A stretch of 64,000 bases of DNA from Chloroflexota bacterium. GTDB taxonomy: Bacteria > Chloroflexota > Anaerolineae > DTLA01. Made by a program: the position numbers and the translations under genes. Shown in pieces: positions 26,361-34,129 of the stretch; position 1 is the stretch's first letter; each line of letters opens with the position of its first letter. The notes beneath the pieces were generated by a model, which was not told the origin of the DNA, made no database searches, and was given only the letters and a program-made list of their open reading frames with translations. The stretch is from positions 62,001 through 126,000 of the forward strand of contig JADBJK010000016.1 of the NCBI GenBank assembly GCA_014874485.1, read 5' to 3'.

Positions 26361-28919
26361 CTACAGGATGCTGAACGTGGAGCCCGTGGCGGTCTTCTCC
26401 ACGTGGATGCGGTGTGGGAATACGTCTTGCAATTCCTCCAGGTGGGTGATGACGAGAATCTTGTCAAACTCCTCCTGGACGGATTGGATGGCCTCCACCA
26501 GTTTGCGGCGGCCCGAGGCGTCCTGCGAGCCGAACCCCTCGTCAATGATGAGCGTGCGCAGTTGGGCGCCAGCTCGCCGCGCCAGCAACTTGCTCAGCGC
26601 GATGCGGATGGCGAAGTTCACGCGGAACGCCTCGCCGCCCGAGAACAACTCGTAGGGGCGCGACCCCAGTTCGTCCGAGATGTGGATTTCCAGCGTCTCC
26701 TGGGTGGTGCCTGCCTTCGTCTCCCGCTGCGTCTGCATCGTTACCTGCATCCTGCCGTCGGTCATGCGTTGCAGCAGGGCGTTGGCCTCGTCCTGAATCT
26801 CGGGAATGACGCTCTCAATGATCATCGCCTGGATGCCCTTCTTGCCGAAGGCCAGCCGCAGGTCATCGTACAGGGCCTTGTCGCGCCGAGCCTCCCCCAG
26901 CGCCTTGGATTTCTCCTCGCGGCGCACGGCCAACTCCTCACAGTACGCGACCTTCTGGCGCGCCATGGCAAGGTGGTCGCGGGTGCGACGCTCCCGCTCG
27001 GCCAGCGCATCCACTGCGGCCCGTTTTGCCCTCGCCTCGGCCTCGGCGGCGGGCAATGCCTTCAACTCGGCCTCCAGTTCGGCCTTGCGGTCGGCGGACT
27101 GGGCCAGGGCCTGCCGCAACTGGGCGATTTCCTCATCGTACCGCGCCACGTCGGCCCGCAGGCCCTCAATCCGCTCCCGCGCGCTCTGCAGGCTCGCGTG
27201 CTTGCCTTCGTATTCGGCCAGCGATTGGATCACGCGGCGCAGTTCGGCGTGCGTCTGTGGGTCGTAGTCCAGCGCGCGAATCTCGGCTTGAACCTCGGCC
27301 AATCGCTTCCGCTCGTCGGCGGCGAACTCTTCGCGTGCCAGGCGCTGCTGGAATTCGGCTGCCTTCGCGCGGAGCGCCTTGGCCTCTTCGGCGGCCGCCT
27401 CCGCGCGGGCCAGCGCCTCCGAGAGCGCCGCATCCTCCCGCTGCTTCGCACCGCGATTCTTCAGCGCGACGTCCAGCGCCGCCCCTTCCTGCTCCCAACG
27501 CCTGCGTTCCTCGTCCAGCGCCTGCATTCGGCTCTGGTTCGCGGTGAACTGCTCCTTCTTCGCGCGCCCCTCGGCGGTCATGTCCGCTATCAGGCGCTGG
27601 CGGTTCTCCTCGCTCAAGGGCGAACGGCACAGCGGGCAGGTCGCCTCGGCCGCTCCCAGTTGGTCAATCTTGCCCTTGAGGTCGTTCATCTCCTTGCGGA
27701 GTTGCTCGTTCTCGGCCTTCAGCCGCTCCGTTTCCACCCTTGCCTGCTGAACCGACTGGTGAAGGGCCTCGCGCTGCCGCTCCTTCTCCTCCAGCGCCTC
27801 CAACTCCTTGACAACCTGTGCGCGCTTGGCCCGAAGGGATTCGGCCTTGGCTGCCTCGGCCTCCTTGTCCGCGGCCTGCTTCTGCACGTGCTCCAGTTCC
27901 AGGGCCAGGCTCTGGCGGGCCTGGGCGATACGGCCCTCCAGGCGGGTGGCCTCGGCGTTCAGTTCGTTGGCGCGGATGCCCTTGCTCGCCAGCGTCTGCT
28001 CGCGCTCCCGCGCCTCCACCAGCCGCTGGTAGCCCGCCTGGATGTCGGCCTCGTCGCGCAGCAGCGCCTCCAGCGCCCCCACCTGCTTGAGCACGGCCTC
28101 GCGTCGCTGCTCTCGCTCCCGCAGGGCGCGCTCATCCTGCGCCCGCCTGCCGATCAGGTCGTCCAACTCGCGCTTCTTGTGGCCGAGTTCGCTCACGACC
28201 GCCTCGGCTTCGCGGGCGCGTTGCTCGGCTTCCGCCAGTTGCTGGGCCAGGGCCTCGGTCTCCAGCACCAGGGCCTTCTCCTCGGCGCGGTACGAATCCA
28301 GGTTCTGCAGGTCGGCGTCCAGACTCTGAATCTCGGCCGTCAACTGGCCGATGAGTTGGGCGGCCTGGCCCGCCTGCTCCTTGGCGATCTCCTCGGCGCG
28401 GTCGTACAGGGCCAGGCCCAGGATGTCGGCCAGCACCTGCTTGCGTTCGGCGGGCGTCTTGATGGTGAAGGCGTCGGCCCGCCCCTGCTTGAGAAACGCC
28501 GAGTTGATGAAGGTGTCATAATCCATCCGCAAGATGGATTTGATGCGTTCCTCGGTGGCCTTCAGCGTCGCCTCGGTCAGCACCACGAACTTGCCGTCCT
28601 TGTCCATTTGCAATTCCAAGGTGCTCTGACCCCGCCCGCGGCTTGTGCGCTTGCGAATGACGCGGTACAGTTGCCCGTCCATCAGGAAGTCAAACTCCAC
28701 TTCCATATCGGTCTGTCCCTGATGGATGAGTTGGTCGTCCTGGTCGCGCGGAGCACGGGCCTTTCCCCACAGCGCCCAAGTGATGGCATCCAGCAGCGCC
28801 GACTTGCCGTGGCCGTTGGCCCCCGACAGGCAGGCCACGTGGATGCCTGCGAAATCCAGCACAGGGACGTTGTCGCGGTAGCAGAGGAAGTTGCGAACCT
28901 GGAGGCGTACTGGAATCAT
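26361..28919 (-). CDS. sbcC: SbcC/Rad50-like SMC-type ATPase
   Basis: 852 residues. Walker A GANGHGKS at 33-40 in the N-terminal ATPase half, two very long charged coiled coils, a zinc hook CPLC near residue 428 (TCPLCRSPL), and in the C-terminal half the signature LFSGGEAFRV and Walker B LRTLIIDEGFGSQD. With the SbcD/Mre11 nuclease it clips hairpins and DNA ends. I took the ATG at 28919 (GAGGTGA upstream, family-like MIPVRLQVRNFLCY); an ATG at 29039 would run into the promoter. No sbcD is adjacent: the neighbours are a phosphatase gene and grpB. Confidence 0.92.
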   Translation of the reverse strand: MIPVRLQVRNFLCYRDNVPVLDFAGIHVACLSGANGHGKSALLDAITWALWGKARAPRDQDDQLIHQGQTDMEVEFDFLMDGQLYRVIRKRTSRGRGQSTLELQMDKDGKFVVLTEATLKATEERIKSILRMDYDTFINSAFLKQGRADAFTIKTPAERKQVLADILGLALYDRAEEIAKEQAGQAAQLIGQLTAEIQSLDADLQNLDSYRAEEKALVLETEALAQQLAEAEQRAREAEAVVSELGHKKRELDDLIGRRAQDERALREREQRREAVLKQVGALEALLRDEADIQAGYQRLVEAREREQTLASKGIRANELNAEATRLEGRIAQARQSLALELEHVQKQAADKEAEAAKAESLRAKRAQVVKELEALEEKERQREALHQSVQQARVETERLKAENEQLRKEMNDLKGKIDQLGAAEATCPLCRSPLSEENRQRLIADMTAEGRAKKEQFTANQSRMQALDEERRRWEQEGAALDVALKNRGAKQREDAALSEALARAEAAAEEAKALRAKAAEFQQRLAREEFAADERKRLAEVQAEIRALDYDPQTHAELRRVIQSLAEYEGKHASLQSARERIEGLRADVARYDEEIAQLRQALAQSADRKAELEAELKALPAAEAEARAKRAAVDALAERERRTRDHLAMARQKVAYCEELAVRREEKSKALGEARRDKALYDDLRLAFGKKGIQAMIIESVIPEIQDEANALLQRMTDGRMQVTMQTQRETKAGTTQETLEIHISDELGSRPYELFSGGEAFRVNFAIRIALSKLLARRAGAQLRTLIIDEGFGSQDASGRRKLVEAIQSVQEEFDKILVITHLEELQDVFPHRIHVEKTATGSTFSIL

Positions 28920-28951
28920 GGCGCTCACCTCGTCATGGTCGTGCTGCGGCC

Positions 28952-28979
28952 AGTATAGCACAGGCGGCGGCCGAATCAA
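28952..28979 (-). promoter_or_regulatory. sbcC promoter
   Basis: Reading leftwards: TTGATT (28974-28979), 16-bp spacer, TATACT (28952-28957) with an upstream TG. Confidence 0.6.
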
Positions 28980-29035
28980 AAGCCAGGGCCTGGCGCGCCT
29001 CGGAGTTGTGGCAGAATTGCCCCGCGCGGGAGACC

Positions 29036-29557
29036 TCACCCACTGCGGGCGGCTCGCGCCTGCTCCTCAACTGCGCGGACGAACGCCGTCTTCGCGTCGG
29101 TGTACGCCGCGCGGTCTGAGCCGAACCGCACCGCCAACTCACGCTTGAGCCTCTCGTAGGCGCGTGCCGTCTCGGGGTGCGTGCGCAGGTAGTCCCGGAA
29201 CAGCAGATGCCGCTCCCAGAAACCGCTGGTAACCGCCACGAGGTGCAGGTGGAAGGCATCACCCGCCTGCTTTCGGTGAAAGTAGCGGCGTTCGGGGATG
29301 GCCGCCTCAAACTCGGGCACGTACTCGTAGCCCAGAGCCTGGAGTGGCGCGATGCACTGCGCGGCACAGTCCAGGCTCGCCACGCCCACCAGGATGTCTA
29401 TGATGGGCTTGGCCGCCAGCCCTGGCACCGCCGTGCTGCCGATGTGCTCCACCGCCACGGCCCACGCACCGATGGCACCGAGAATACGCGCCTTCTCGGC
29501 CTCAAAGCGGACTGGCCAGGCGGGATCGTAGTCGGCGATGACGATGGGGTGGTCCAT
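29036..29557 (-). CDS. GrpB (UPF0157) family protein
   Basis: A 173-residue member of the GrpB family, a nucleotidyltransferase-fold group often seen fused or linked to dephospho-CoA kinase. Signature features are IADYDPAWPVRFEAEKARI, VEHIGSTAVPGLAAKPIIDILVGV, HLHLVAVTSGFWERHLLFRDYLR and TARAYERLKREL. Function undefined; possibly a nucleotidyltransferase. Ribosome site weak (GCGTGAG). It lies between the RRM gene and sbcC on the same strand, with its own spacing from both. Confidence 0.88.
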   Translation of the reverse strand: MDHPIVIADYDPAWPVRFEAEKARILGAIGAWAVAVEHIGSTAVPGLAAKPIIDILVGVASLDCAAQCIAPLQALGYEYVPEFEAAIPERRYFHRKQAGDAFHLHLVAVTSGFWERHLLFRDYLRTHPETARAYERLKRELAVRFGSDRAAYTDAKTAFVRAVEEQARAARSG

Positions 29558-29581
29558 GGCTCACGCTTGCGCGCAGGCAAG

Positions 29582-29617
29582 AACCCCAGGCCCGGACATG
29601 CGCCCCGGGCCTGGGTT
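29582..29617 (-). terminator. Possible terminator between RRM gene and grpB
   Basis: Arms AACCCCAGGCCCGG and CCGGGCCTGGGTT form a 13-bp stem with one bulged base; on the minus strand it is followed only by TTCTTG, so efficiency is doubtful. Confidence 0.4.
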
Positions 29618-29643
29618 GTCGTGCACAGAGGATTGTTACGGGG

Positions 29644-29997
29644 CTAGAAAGAGCGGCGTCCGCCGCGGCCACCGTAGCCGCCGCCTCGGCTGCCACCCCC
29701 GCCACCACGGCCACCGTAGCCACCGCCACGGCTGCCGCCGCGACCACCGCGATCCTCGCGGGGCCGGGCCTCGTTCACGTTCAGCGTGCGCCCGCCCAAC
29801 TCCTTGCCGTTCAGGCCCGCAATGGCGGCCTGCGCCTCGGCTGCGTTGGGCATCTCCACGAAGCCGAAGCCCCTGGATTCGCCGCTGTACTTGTCCTTGA
29901 TGATGGCCGCCGACGTTACCTGACCGAAGGCCTCAAAGGCCTGGCGCAGTTCCGCTTCGGTGGTCTCCCGCGCCAAATTCCCAACATAGATATTCAT
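29644..29997 (-). CDS. Glycine-rich RRM RNA-binding protein
   Basis: 117 residues. One RNA-recognition motif (about 1-80) with RNP2 NIYVGNL and RNP1 SRGFGFVEM, then a C-terminal tail of Gly, Arg, Ser and Tyr repeats (GGRGGSRGGGYGGRGG). Such proteins in cyanobacteria and other bacteria (Rbp) are often cold-induced RNA chaperones. The ATG at 29997 follows AAAGGGG and starts exactly at the RRM; an upstream ATG at 30045 is unlikely. A leader of about 100 nt with a hairpin precedes it. Confidence 0.88.
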   Translation of the reverse strand: MNIYVGNLARETTEAELRQAFEAFGQVTSAAIIKDKYSGESRGFGFVEMPNAAEAQAAIAGLNGKELGGRTLNVNEARPREDRGGRGGSRGGGYGGRGGGGGSRGGGYGGRGGRRSF

Positions 29998-30024
29998 GGT
30001 ACCCCTTTCTGGGTTCACCCTGGC

Positions 30025-30043
30025 GTCCGATACGGCATCGGAC
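30025..30043 (-). promoter_or_regulatory. Leader hairpin of the RRM gene
   Basis: Perfect 7-bp stem GTCCGAT (30025-30031) / ATCGGAC (30037-30043) with a 5-nt loop, 28 nt before the start codon in the untranslated leader. Confidence 0.5.
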
Positions 30044-30105
30044 ACATTCTCTCACGGTCAGTGCTAGCGGCCGCACCCGGTATGTGACCATCCTGACGCA
30101 ACTGC

Positions 30106-30134
30106 AGTGTACCCCCAACGGCGGATTGTGTCAA
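30106..30134 (-). promoter_or_regulatory. Promoter of the RRM gene
   Basis: Reading leftwards: TTGACA (30129-30134), 17-bp spacer, TACACT (30106-30111). Confidence 0.65.
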
Positions 30135-30223
30135 TTCCGCCTCTCCCCCGAAAGGGCGGCGGCCCCGCGCGTCCTGGCACGCGGCATCGCATTTTGCACA
30201 ATCTCCACAACTTCTGCGCGACC

Positions 30224-30246
30224 TCTCCAGATTCAGATGCTAGAAT
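30224..30246 (+). promoter_or_regulatory. Promoter-like box 1 upstream of the secreted-protein gene
   Basis: TCTCCA (30224-30229), 11 bp, TAGAAT (30241-30246) with the extended -10 TGC. The same elements with the same spacing recur at 30374. Confidence 0.4.
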
Positions 30247-30318
30247 GGGGGCAGAGTAGCGAACGGCACGACTTCCGCTCCCCTGAACCGTGGAAGGAGG
30301 TGGTGTGCAGGCGAACCT

Positions 30319-30367
30319 GGAGAAGCCGTGATTCGCATCCGAATTTACAAAGAATCACGGCTTCTCC
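30319..30367. repeat. Perfect 16-bp inverted repeat
   Basis: GGAGAAGCCGTGATTC (30319-30334) and GAATCACGGCTTCTCC (30352-30367), 17-nt loop, no T-run on the plus side. It lies between the two promoter-like boxes. Together with the RRM promoter this accounts for the 493-bp gap 29998-30490. Confidence 0.7.
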
Positions 30368-30373
30368 ATAAGT

Positions 30374-30396
30374 TCTCCACAATCGCGTGCTAAAAT
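30374..30396 (+). promoter_or_regulatory. Promoter-like box 2 upstream of the secreted-protein gene
   Basis: TCTCCA (30374-30379), 11 bp, TAAAAT (30391-30396) with extended -10 TGC, about 95 bp before the ATG. Confidence 0.45.
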
Positions 30397-30490
30397 AGCA
30401 GTGGATTACAAGGAGGTGAGGACCCGAAAGCCCTACCAACCGCATGAGGCGCTACGTGAAGCATCTCAGTCCAGTAGATGGAGGTAGAGT

Positions 30491-31042
30491 ATGAAGAAAG
30501 TCTGGAAGATTGTCGGAATCGCCACGCTCGTGATGGCCATCGGGGTGGCGGCCCTCGGTGTGGCCTACGCCCAGGAGCCAACCCCGACCCCAGGCACCAA
30601 GAGTTTCTTCGGGTGCTTTGGCTGGGGCTTCGGCAAACTCGGCGACTACGGCAGCCAGTTCCTGGATACCCTTGCCAGCAAGTTGGGCATCCAGCGAAGT
30701 ACTCTGGACTCGGCGATAGAGGCCTCCCGCAAAGAGGTCATTGACCAGATGGTGAAGGACGGCAAGATCACCGAGGAACAGGCCCAGTGGATGCTCAACC
30801 CCACCGAGGCGATGAAGGCCCAGATTGAGCAGATGGTGAAGGACGGCAAGATCACCCAGGAGCAGGCCGACTGGCTGCTTCAGGGTCTGGAGAAGGGCTA
30901 CGTGCCCATGGGGCGCGGCTTCGGGTTCGGCCACATGCGAGGCGGCCGCTTCGGTGGCTTCCGCGGGTTCGGCTGGCCCAAGGGCACCACGCCTCAGGCC
31001 ACTCCCACGCCATCCACGAGCAGTTTCTCAACAACTCTATAA
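30491..31042 (+). CDS. Small secreted protein with duplicated helical motif
   Basis: 183 residues. A signal peptide ends AYA at residue 27; a T/P spacer follows. Two copies of QMVKDGKIT-x-EQA-x-W-x-L stand at residues 86-102 and 114-130, resembling the helical repeats of small DUF2680/YckD-like exported proteins. The end (about 136-160) is rich in Gly, Phe and Arg (GRGFGFGHMRGGRFGGFRG), then a T/P/S tail. Function unknown. GGAGGT lies 6 nt before the ATG; a terminator follows. Confidence 0.7.
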   Translation: MKKVWKIVGIATLVMAIGVAALGVAYAQEPTPTPGTKSFFGCFGWGFGKLGDYGSQFLDTLASKLGIQRSTLDSAIEASRKEVIDQMVKDGKITEEQAQWMLNPTEAMKAQIEQMVKDGKITQEQADWLLQGLEKGYVPMGRGFGFGHMRGGRFGGFRGFGWPKGTTPQATPTPSTSSFSTTL

Positions 31043-31063
31043 CGAGCAACCCGCAGCAAGGGG

Positions 31064-31096
31064 GAAGGGCGGACGAGGGCGTTCGCCCTTCTCTTT
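31064..31096 (+). terminator. Terminator of the secreted-protein gene
   Basis: GAAGGGCG (31064-31071) pairs with CGCCCTTC (31084-31091), followed by TCTTTT. Confidence 0.65.
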
Positions 31097-31101
31097 TCGC
31101 C

Positions 31102-31130
31102 TTGCACGGGTGCGGGTTTGGCATCATAAT
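31102..31130 (+). promoter_or_regulatory. Promoter of the two-component operon
   Basis: TTGCAC (31102-31107), 17-bp spacer, CATAAT (31125-31130). R3 repeats then occupy the leader. Confidence 0.55.
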
Positions 31131-31139
31131 AGGGTATGG

Positions 31140-31260
31140 TTTCACCGCAGAGACTCGGAGGACACAGAGGGCAAAGAGGGGGTCTCTCTCTGCGATCTCT
31201 GCGACTCCGCGGTGAATGAAAGACTCTTTCACCGCAGAGCACACCGAGACCGCAGAGATT
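31140..31260. repeat. R3 repeat, one full and one half copy, in the two-component leader
   Basis: Full hairpin 31140-31216 (TTCACCGCAGAG left arm, CTCCGCGGTGAA right arm) followed by another left arm 31227-31260. Both lie downstream of the promoter, so the repeat would be transcribed. Confidence 0.7.
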
Positions 31261-31340
31261 TGGTTTTGGTTCTGGCTGGACGCCGTGCTCTGTGGGCAAG
31301 GCGTCTCGGGAACGGAGTCAGAATCACAGGACAGCACGCC

Positions 31341-32045
31341 ATGGGAACGCAGCCGCAGCGGATTCTGGTAGTGGATGACGACAGGGGAATCGCCCGCCTG
31401 CTGCGCACCTATCTGGAGCAGGCGGGGTTCCAGGTGCTGGTCGCCTACGACGGCGAGAGCGCGCTTCACGCCATCCGCCGCGAGCGGCCCGACCTGGTCC
31501 TGCTGGACCTGATGCTGCCCGACCGCGACGGGTGGGAGATCACCCGCATCATGCGCGAGGACCCCAGCCTGGCCGACATCCCCATCGTCATGCTCACCGC
31601 GCGGGTAGACGACACGGACAAGATCGTGGGGCTGAACCTGGGCGCGGACGACTACCTGACCAAGCCGTTCAACCCGCAGGTCGTCGTGGCCCATGTCCGC
31701 GCCGTCCTGCGCAGGGCCGCCGCGGGGCCTGCCGCGCCGCGCGTCCTGCGCTGCCGCGACCTGGTCATGGACGTGGACCGCCGCGAGGTGTCGGTGGGCG
31801 AAAGGCGCGTGGACCTCACGGCCACCGAGTTTGAGTTCCTGCGCGCGCTGATGGAGCGGCCCTCGCACGTCTTCACCCGCAGCGAGTTGATTGACAATGC
31901 GCTGGGCTACGAGTACGACGGCATGGAGCGCACGGTGGACAGCCACATCAAGAACCTGCGCCGCAAGATTGAACCCGACCCGCAGAAACCCACCTACATT
32001 GAGACCGTGTACGGCGTCGGGTATCGGCTCCGAGGGGAAGCATGA
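31341..32045 (+). CDS. OmpR/PhoB-family response regulator
   Basis: 234 residues. Receiver domain (about 8-120) with the acidic pair in ILVVDDDRG, the phospho-acceptor aspartate in LVLLDLMLPDRDGWE, the conserved Thr in VMLTAR and Lys in DDYLTKPF. A winged-helix output domain follows (VDLTATEFEFLRALMERPSHVFTRSELI and RTVDSHIKNLRRKI). The ATG at 31341 starts at the family N-terminus. It overlaps the histidine kinase by 4 bp. Targets unknown. Confidence 0.93.
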   Translation: MGTQPQRILVVDDDRGIARLLRTYLEQAGFQVLVAYDGESALHAIRRERPDLVLLDLMLPDRDGWEITRIMREDPSLADIPIVMLTARVDDTDKIVGLNLGADDYLTKPFNPQVVVAHVRAVLRRAAAGPAAPRVLRCRDLVMDVDRREVSVGERRVDLTATEFEFLRALMERPSHVFTRSELIDNALGYEYDGMERTVDSHIKNLRRKIEPDPQKPTYIETVYGVGYRLRGEA

Positions 32046-33436
32046 AAGCCTTGAATTCGCTTTGGGTGCGCCTGACGTTGACGTTCACCCTCATCATCCT
32101 CATCGTGGTCGGCGCGATTGCCATCTGGATGAACCGCGCCATGGCCACCGAGTTCCGCCAGTACATCACCCGCAGCGAGGTTACGGCCTACGGCATGGAG
32201 AGCCTCGCCGCCTACTATCGGACGCACGGCGGCTGGGAGGGCGTGGAGGAACTGCTGAAGAACGGCGTCGTCGTTACGGGTTCCCGCTGGGGAATGATGG
32301 GGCGGCGGCCTGGCATGCCCGAGATGCGACTCAGCGTCGTCCTGGCCGACGCGAACGGCAAGATCGTCTTTGACGGCGTGGGCCAGAGGGTAGGCAAGCG
32401 GCTCAGCGCCGGCGAACTGAAGGACGCCATCCGCATTACCGAGGTCGGCGGCGAGCAAGTGCTGGGCTACATGCTCATCGCGCTCCCCGGCGCGCCGCAG
32501 TTGGGTTCGCCCGAGCAGCGCTTCCTCACCCGCACGCGCGGCATCCTCATCTCGGTGGCCGCGCTGGCGGTCATCCTGGGGCTGGCCGTCGGCGCCATCT
32601 TCAGCCGAAGCCTCACCGCGCCGCTCCAGCGGTTGGCCGCGGCGGCCCGCGCCGTGGGTCGCGGCGAAATCGGCAAGCGCGTCCCCGTGGAGGGCACCAG
32701 CGAAGTGGCCGAGGTGGCGCGTGCGTTCAACGAGATGACCGCCGCCCTGGAGAAGGCCGAGAAACTGCGCCAGAACCTGGTTTCCGACGTGGCGCATGAA
32801 CTCCGCACCCCGCTGAGCGTCCTGCAGGGCAACCTGCGCGCCATCCTGGACGACGTGTACCCCCTGAACAAGGAGGAAATCGCCCGCCTGTACGACGAGA
32901 CGCGCATCCTGGCCCGCCTGGTGGACGACCTGCAGGAACTGGCCCAGGCCGAGGCGGGCGCGCTGCGGTTCAACATCGTGCCGACAGACATCGGGCGGGT
33001 GCTGCAGGCGGCTGCGGCGCGATTTGAGCCGGCCGCCGAGGCGAAGGGCATCCGCCTGGCGTGCGAAATCCCCGATGGGCTTCCTGCGGCCCTGGCCGAC
33101 CCCGACCGTGTCAGCCAGATTCTGAACAACCTCATCACCAACGCGCTGCGCCATACGCCGGAGGGCGGACGGATTACCATGTCCGCCACGGCCCGCGAGG
33201 GGTTCGTGGAGGTTGCCGTCGCCGACACGGGCGAGGGCATTGCGCCCGAAGACCTCCCCCACGTCTTTGACCGATTCTGGCGGGCCGACCGCTCGCGCAG
33301 TCGCTCCGGCGGTGGGGCCGGGCTGGGGCTTGCCATCGTGCGCGCGCTCGTGGAGGCCCAGGGCGGGCGTGTTCGCGCCTTCAGCGAAGGCCCCGGCAAG
33401 GGCAGCGTCTTCAGTTTCACCTTGCCCACTCGCTGA
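32042..33436 (+). CDS. Membrane sensor histidine kinase
   Basis: 464 residues, partner of the preceding regulator. One transmembrane helix near 12-34, an extracytoplasmic sensor of about 125 residues (with YRTHGGWEGVEELLKNG and VGQRVGKRL), a second helix near 170-192, HAMP (RSLTAPLQRLAAAARAVGRG), the H-box VSDVAHELRTPLSVLQGN with the phospho-accepting histidine, N-box NNLITNALRHTPEGG and G-boxes DTGEGIAPEDL and GAGLGLAI. Architecture is that of BaeS/EnvZ-type kinases. Signal unknown. Confidence 0.93.
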   Translation: MKALNSLWVRLTLTFTLIILIVVGAIAIWMNRAMATEFRQYITRSEVTAYGMESLAAYYRTHGGWEGVEELLKNGVVVTGSRWGMMGRRPGMPEMRLSVVLADANGKIVFDGVGQRVGKRLSAGELKDAIRITEVGGEQVLGYMLIALPGAPQLGSPEQRFLTRTRGILISVAALAVILGLAVGAIFSRSLTAPLQRLAAAARAVGRGEIGKRVPVEGTSEVAEVARAFNEMTAALEKAEKLRQNLVSDVAHELRTPLSVLQGNLRAILDDVYPLNKEEIARLYDETRILARLVDDLQELAQAEAGALRFNIVPTDIGRVLQAAAARFEPAAEAKGIRLACEIPDGLPAALADPDRVSQILNNLITNALRHTPEGGRITMSATAREGFVEVAVADTGEGIAPEDLPHVFDRFWRADRSRSRSGGGAGLGLAIVRALVEAQGGRVRAFSEGPGKGSVFSFTLPTR

Positions 33437-33514
33437 GTCTGTGGTAACATAGGGCCGCAGCCGCCTGCGCAGGCGGCCGTCGTTCCGCACCATACTCGGC
33501 GGAGAGGCCCGCAC

Positions 33515-34114
33515 ATGATGGACACGCCCTTGTCAGGACAGGTGGCCGGCGTTTACCTCGGCCTTGACCCCCATTCGCTGATTACCACGCGCACCGACGC
33601 GGCACACGTTACGTGGGAAGGCTTCGCCGGAGACAGGCACGCCGGTCTCACCCGCCCGTCCGACGGTCGCACGCCTCACTACCCCCGCGGCACCGAGATT
33701 CGCAACAGCCGCCAGGTTTCCGTCGTTTCGGCCGAAGAACTGGCCGAAATCGCGGCGGCGATGGGCCTGGATACCGTCCTACCCGAATGGCTTGGCGCGA
33801 ACCTGCTCCTGACGGGCATCCCGCGCCTTACCCGCCTGCCGCGCGGCGTGCGCCTGTTCTTCTCCGGCGGCGCTGTCCTGGTGTCGGAGGGCGAGAACCT
33901 GCCCTGCTCGGCCCCGGGCAAGGTGATCCAGGCCCAGTATCCGAGCATCCCCGGCCTTGCGCGGCTGTTCGTGAAGGCCGCCTGGGGCAGGCGCGGCATC
34001 GTCGCGTGGGTGGAGAAGCCCGGCCTCATCCGAGTCGGCGATGACGTGCGCCTGCTGCAACCGCCAGGGGGAAAGCACGACTCCTGGCATCCGATGCTGC
34101 GGGATTCCACATAG
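33515..34114 (+). CDS. MOSC-domain protein
   Basis: 199 residues of the MOSC (molybdenum cofactor sulfurase C-terminal) fold, which binds pyranopterin-metal cofactors or acts in sulfur transfer. Visible: WEGFAGDRHAGLTRPSDGR, the family GD-H-G signature, RNSRQVSVVSAEELAEIA, LGANLLLTG, and late GRRGIVAWVEKPG. The usual conserved cysteine may be the one in GENLPCSAPG. GGAGAGG lies upstream of tandem ATG codons. No molybdenum-cofactor gene is nearby, so the substrate is open. Confidence 0.85.
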   Translation: MMDTPLSGQVAGVYLGLDPHSLITTRTDAAHVTWEGFAGDRHAGLTRPSDGRTPHYPRGTEIRNSRQVSVVSAEELAEIAAAMGLDTVLPEWLGANLLLTGIPRLTRLPRGVRLFFSGGAVLVSEGENLPCSAPGKVIQAQYPSIPGLARLFVKAAWGRRGIVAWVEKPGLIRVGDDVRLLQPPGGKHDSWHPMLRDST

Positions 34115-34129
34115 AAGGCGAGGCTGAAA

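Noticed and set aside
26049-28958. 969-codon open frame antisense to sbcC
   Set aside because: A mirror of the coiled-coil codons; rich in Leu, Gly and Arg with no recognisable domain. The SbcC frame has Walker A, zinc hook and signature motifs.
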